In this document: piece after piece, positions 60,424 to 64,000 of the stretch
Layout of the letters: each line of letters opens with the position of its first letter
How positions within the stretch are numbered: position 1 is the stretch's first letter
Assembly: GCF_901709675.1 (NCBI RefSeq)
Contig: NC_051094.1
Span: 3,871,001 to 3,935,000, forward strand
DNA: 64,000 bases
Direction of reading: 5' to 3'
DNA from: Syngnathus acus
Taxonomy: Eukaryota > Chordata > Actinopteri > Syngnathiformes > Syngnathidae
The notes under the pieces: generated by a model
What the model saw: only the letters and a program-made list of their open reading frames with translations
Database searches by the model: none
Told to the model about the DNA's origin: nothing
Position numbers and translations under genes: made by a program

Positions 60424-63400
60424 AGTTTTATCACACACACACACACATATATATGCAATATCCGCATTTTTGTGTCAGATGCTGGTTGAGGTCTGATCCC
60501 CTCAGCCGTCTACCCTGTTTCAGTAGCTCCAATTTGTGTTTGCAAACCGCACTGTTATTGCTGCTTTGGTTTTAATATTTCTCGATGGTCCCCCTGTCTA
60601 ACTCAATTCCTTTTGAGCTGAGAAAGCTCAACGGAGCTCAACGGATGACGCGTCCTCCTCACTCGGCTCCTCTTGACGATGTCGTTCATTCTGGCACAGG
60701 TTACATCAAGGCTCTGATGAAAGCATCCTCTCTGTGGTTGGGCGCCAATGTCACCATCAGTGACGAAGGCAGCACGTGGGCTGACGGAGCCGCGTTCACT
60801 TACGTCCGCTCGACTTCAGGTCTGTCGGAGACGGTTGTCTGCTGCCATTTGGAGGAACGGAGGAGCACTGAGATCTTCTCTCCCGCCCCCCAGGTACCGC
60901 CGATGGAAATTGTCTTTCCTTCCTCACTGGCAACGGCAACTGGGAGTACGACTCGTGCAACAAGGAGAAGAGAGGTTACGTCTGCAAGAAAAGAGGAAAT
61001 GGTAAGTGAGAGGCAACGCCCCAGCGACTGTCATCGCCCCTTGACGTCTGTCTGTGCCTTGATGTCTCTGTTCCTTTCCTCTTGCAGTAAAGCCTACGCC
61101 GGTTCCTGACTGTAAGTCGCCTTCGACTGCGTGGAAAACCATGACCCTGGAGTCACACCATGCCAACCAACAAATTCTGTGCTTTTTCGTTTTTATGAAG
61201 TACTCAGCCACGTGTTGAATGTTTTTTGCATCGTTTTACCTTGTACAGCGGCACTTTGGTTGTTTCTCAAGCGCGAAGATGAATGTTCCGGAATCCTTTC
61301 AAAATGTAAACGTCTCTGATGCCGTTGGGCTAAGCTAACCAAGTCGAGTCCCGGATCTTCCAATTTGCCCGAGAAAATGTAGATTTGGCCAACCGTGACC
61401 CGCAAATTGCCCTTTGCTCAAAATGGTGGACTGAAGGGCAAAAACAGGAGCGTGCTCTGATCTGTTCCCCAAATTGTGCCCTCAGCCACCAAGTGTGCTC
61501 CCGGGTGGCTCGACCACGGCACCAACTGCTACAAGAAGGTGGAGGAGCCCAACGGTTGGCTGGGGGCCTGGCACCACTGCGTCCGGATGGGCGGCGACCT
61601 GCTCTCCATCACCTCCTCGGCCGAGGAGGACTTTGCGAAGGGCACCATTGGCGAGGACACCCCCTTCTGGCTGGGACTCTCCAACCAGGTGAGACGGAAG
61701 CGCAAGCGGCCGTCGACTGCTGCGACAAGTGGGACTGTTGTTCTTTTTCCCCCCAGAAATGCGACAAGTTCTGGTGTCGCTTTGAAGGCGGGAGCCAGAA
61801 GCTGACCTGGTCCGATGGCGAGACAATGAATCACGCCAACTGGGCCTCAAATCAACTCGAAAGGTAAGACGTAACAACTTTGCATGCTGTTGTCAGGCGG
61901 AGGAGCCAATTTTGAAAAGGGCCACTTGGGGAAAGGAAAAAAAAAAACCACGGGAAAATAATTGCTTGTTTCTTTTCTCCCGACAGCGCCGACGTTGCAT
62001 CCTGCGCCTACGTCAACCAAGGGGGAAGGGGTGAGCCCGGCCAGTGGCGGACTGGCTCCTGTCTTTCCTCGTTGGCCTACATGTGCAAACGGCCGCTGAG
62101 TAAGCCTGCACGTTTGTAATCAGGTTGACTTTGAAAAGAGAAAAGCTCAAACAGGTCCTTTTTTATGCAGACTGCCCGAAGTGTTCGCCCAAAAGTGGTC
62201 CTGCTGTAGTGACGAGTGAGTTGCAGCACACTTATTTGCACTTGAACATCTTGTCATGGTCATGTTTTTCTTTGTGGCCCCAGCCTCCGACTGCCACGAC
62301 AACACCTTCCACTATGGCGATTATTGTTATCGTTACGAGACGACGCTTAAAACCTTTGACGTTGCTGAGAAGTTCTGTCTTTCCCGGGGAGGCCACCTGG
62401 CTAGCGTCCACTCCAAGAAAGAGGCCCAATTTGTGCATGGTGAGCACCAAGAGCAACCGCCGCAGTCGTCATTCGACTGAAGCTCTTTTTGCCCTGAAGC
62501 TCGTGTTCTCCTTCCTTTCCTCAAGATCACTCGCGGACCTCACAATCTGCTTTCGTGGGACTCAAGAAGACGACGGCCGACGACTACGAGTGGAGTGACG
62601 GAACAAGTTTTGTAAGTGAATTGCCTTTTAAAAAGTCATTTTTCAAAAGATGAGCTGGGAAAGTCCAAATTTGAGCAGGGTAAAAAAAGTGGAGAAATGC
62701 CGCTCGAGGCTTCAACGATTGGATTGTTTTGGAGGGGAAATGGGTAAAACTTGGGCGCGAGTGAGCGATTGCCGAGGAAGGGCGTTCAGAAGCCGAGCAG
62801 ACAGAGTCCAACACGCTCATGTCGTCCACAGAACTACAACGAATGGCAAGATGATACCAAGGGCGACTGCGCGTTCCCAAATTCTGTTGGGGAGTTGAGT
62901 GCCAGCCCCTGCACAACGCAGCGGCCATTTGTCTGCAAAACAGGTGCAAACGCCCCTCCCGAGCGCTGCTCCTGCACACATCAAGCATTTGCTCATATTT
63001 GCAAATCCCCCCCCGGCAGCCAAGCACGGAGGACCTCAACAGCTTCCACCATCAATCGGCCAACTACGTAGGTGTCGTCGCGCACTGCAGCCGTCTTACC
63101 CCATCGGCACGCCGTCTTATGCTGTCTTGTGTCTGGATTGCAGGCTGGACTGACAAATGCGGCTGGTGGCTGGACGACCCCTCGGACGACTTCTGCTACC
63201 TGATGATCCGCCAGCCCACCAAGACCTGGCAGGAGGCGCAAGCCGACTGCAAAGGCCGCCAAGGGAACCTGCTCAGCGTCGCCGACTTGCACGAGCAGGG
63301 CTTCGTACACGGTAGGAGGCCATGAATTCAAATATATTGGCCATAAACAAGTGGATCCATTTTTATTTTCCAACATGAAACAAACAAGAAATAGAAGCTA

Positions 63401-63996
63401 AAGTAAATTGAAAAAGGCGTCATGTCTTCGTACGCGGTCTTCATACGGCCATGAATTTGCTAAGTCTTTGAGAAAAACCTTTTTTTCCTGCTACGCCTTC
63501 CTTTCCAACTCAAACCTGATAAACCCGAGCGAGATATGGCCAGCGTTGCTCGGTTGTTGTTGTTTTTTGTTGTTGTTTCACTCTCTGTTGCAGTATTGTT
63601 AGCGCTTTGTCACGGCTGTGCCGCACCCATCAGGTTGTAGTGCAGAGTCAAGTGTGAGTCGTTTTGGAATAATCTTGCATGTTCTCTTTGGGATCCAAAG
63701 GTATCGCCAAGATTCTGATGGGTGATGCCTCCCTGTGGTTGGGCGCCGACGCCTCCATCAAGCGTGACGGCGACAAGTGGACTGACGGATCCCCCTTCTC
63801 TTACCTCCGCTGGAGTGCAGGTCGGGCTGAGGCGGTTGTCAGCTGCACTTTGGAGGAACGGATGAGCGCTCAGATCTTGTCTCCCTCCCTCCAGGTGTCG
63901 CTGAAGGGGGGAAATGTCTTTCCTTGCTCACTGGCAGCGGCGACTGGAAGCGCGACAAGTGCGACGAGAAGAGAGGCTACGTCTGCAAGAAAAGAG
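54490..63996 (+). CDS. secreted multidomain lectin C, exons 1-24 (3' end outside window)
   Basis: Exons 1-24 of 37 are present and open; the window ends in the donor of exon 24. Exon 1 54490-54550. CTLD1: 57237-57436, 57502-57608, 57732-57844; linker 57914-57967. CTLD2: 58046-58201, 58288-58367, 58818-58929; linker 59005-59052. CTLD3: 59126-59293, 60700-60819, 60894-61001; linker 61088-61111. CTLD4: 61486-61688, 61757-61863, 61987-62099; linker 62171-62215. CTLD5: 62284-62439, 62526-62611, 62832-62943; linker 63020-63067. CTLD6: 63144-63311, 63701-63820, 63895-63996. CTLD2 is the most divergent of the three copies (SYGNIWVGEKKKG; GYRSSGDCSFLYTNWLY). CTLD4-6 are almost identical to copy A. No disabling change was found. 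The SUEL to CTLD7 part is presumed to follow but is not visible. Confidence 0.83.
55214..56020. repeat. four-copy tandem array (about 200 bp unit) in intron 1 of lectin C
   Basis: 'cacttagatgagttgcaccg' starts at 55214, 55421, 55621 and 55820, each followed by the same AT-rich block ending 'tatatagacaagataat'. Copies A and B carry one unit only, so this is a recent expansion in C. Confidence 0.93.
59490..60320 (-). mobile_element. decayed L2-type LINE fragment in intron 10 of lectin C
   Basis: Third copy of the fragment seen in A and B, in the same position and orientation. Confidence 0.65.
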
Positions 63997-64000
63997 GTAA

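Larger units (their letters stand above)
53256..64000 (+). repeat. lectin duplicon copy C (cut by window end)
   Basis: Third tandem copy. It has lost about 0.6 kb of upstream sequence through fusion of the 230-bp direct repeats, and gained a four-copy tandem array in intron 1. Confidence 0.92.

Overview
The window is vertebrate nuclear DNA, most likely from a teleost fish. The evidence is intron-rich genes with GT/AG junctions, a tandem C2H2 zinc-finger cluster with the acidic IKEEE-rich N-terminus common in percomorph fish, hAT and L2-like elements, and many microsatellites. The zinc-finger family resembles ones I associate with syngnathids (pipefish, seahorses), but that is recollection and not shown by the sequence. 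All annotation comes from hand translation and splicing. No search was run.

Layout. (1) 1-1470 holds the last exons of a RALGDS-type Ras/Ral exchange factor, ending with its RA domain and stop; 1471-4600 is 3' flank with degenerate repeats and a long TA tract. (2) 4601-18430 holds four tandem copies of one C2H2 zinc-finger gene. Each copy has a promoter with a perfect CRE and an ETS-type site, a hAT-like element in intron 1, a short coding exon 2 and one large finger exon. Copies 2-4 look intact with 11, 8 and 15 fingers. Copy 1 (16 fingers) has a 2-nt deletion in exon 2 and is probably a pseudogene. Copy 2 carries a 1-kb LINE insertion in intron 2. (3) 18430-23000 is transposon-rich: a broken hAT transposase, two copies of a hAT MITE with perfect 8-bp target duplications, and inverted repeats. 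(4) From about 21640 to the end lie three tandem copies of a 15.4-16.3 kb segment, each with one 37-exon gene on the + strand (copy 3 is cut off after exon 24).

The lectin gene is the main discovery. Joining the exons by hand gives a continuous frame of 1353 codons (copy A) and 1355 codons (copy B) before the stop. The order is signal peptide, six C-type lectin domains (CTLDs; two three-CTLD cassettes related by internal duplication), a SUEL/rhamnose-binding-lectin domain, an F5/8C (discoidin) domain, an LCCL domain and a seventh CTLD. No membrane segment is seen, so it should be secreted. I do not know this architecture from any described vertebrate protein. The three copies differ mostly in exons coding the binding face of CTLD2 (exons 6-8), in part of CTLD1, and in CTLD7 (exon 35), while adjoining introns are nearly identical. 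Copy C is a mosaic, B-like upstream of exon 14 and A-like downstream. Together this looks like a young, actively rearranging and diversifying family of secreted pattern-recognition or adhesion proteins. The function is inferred, not shown.
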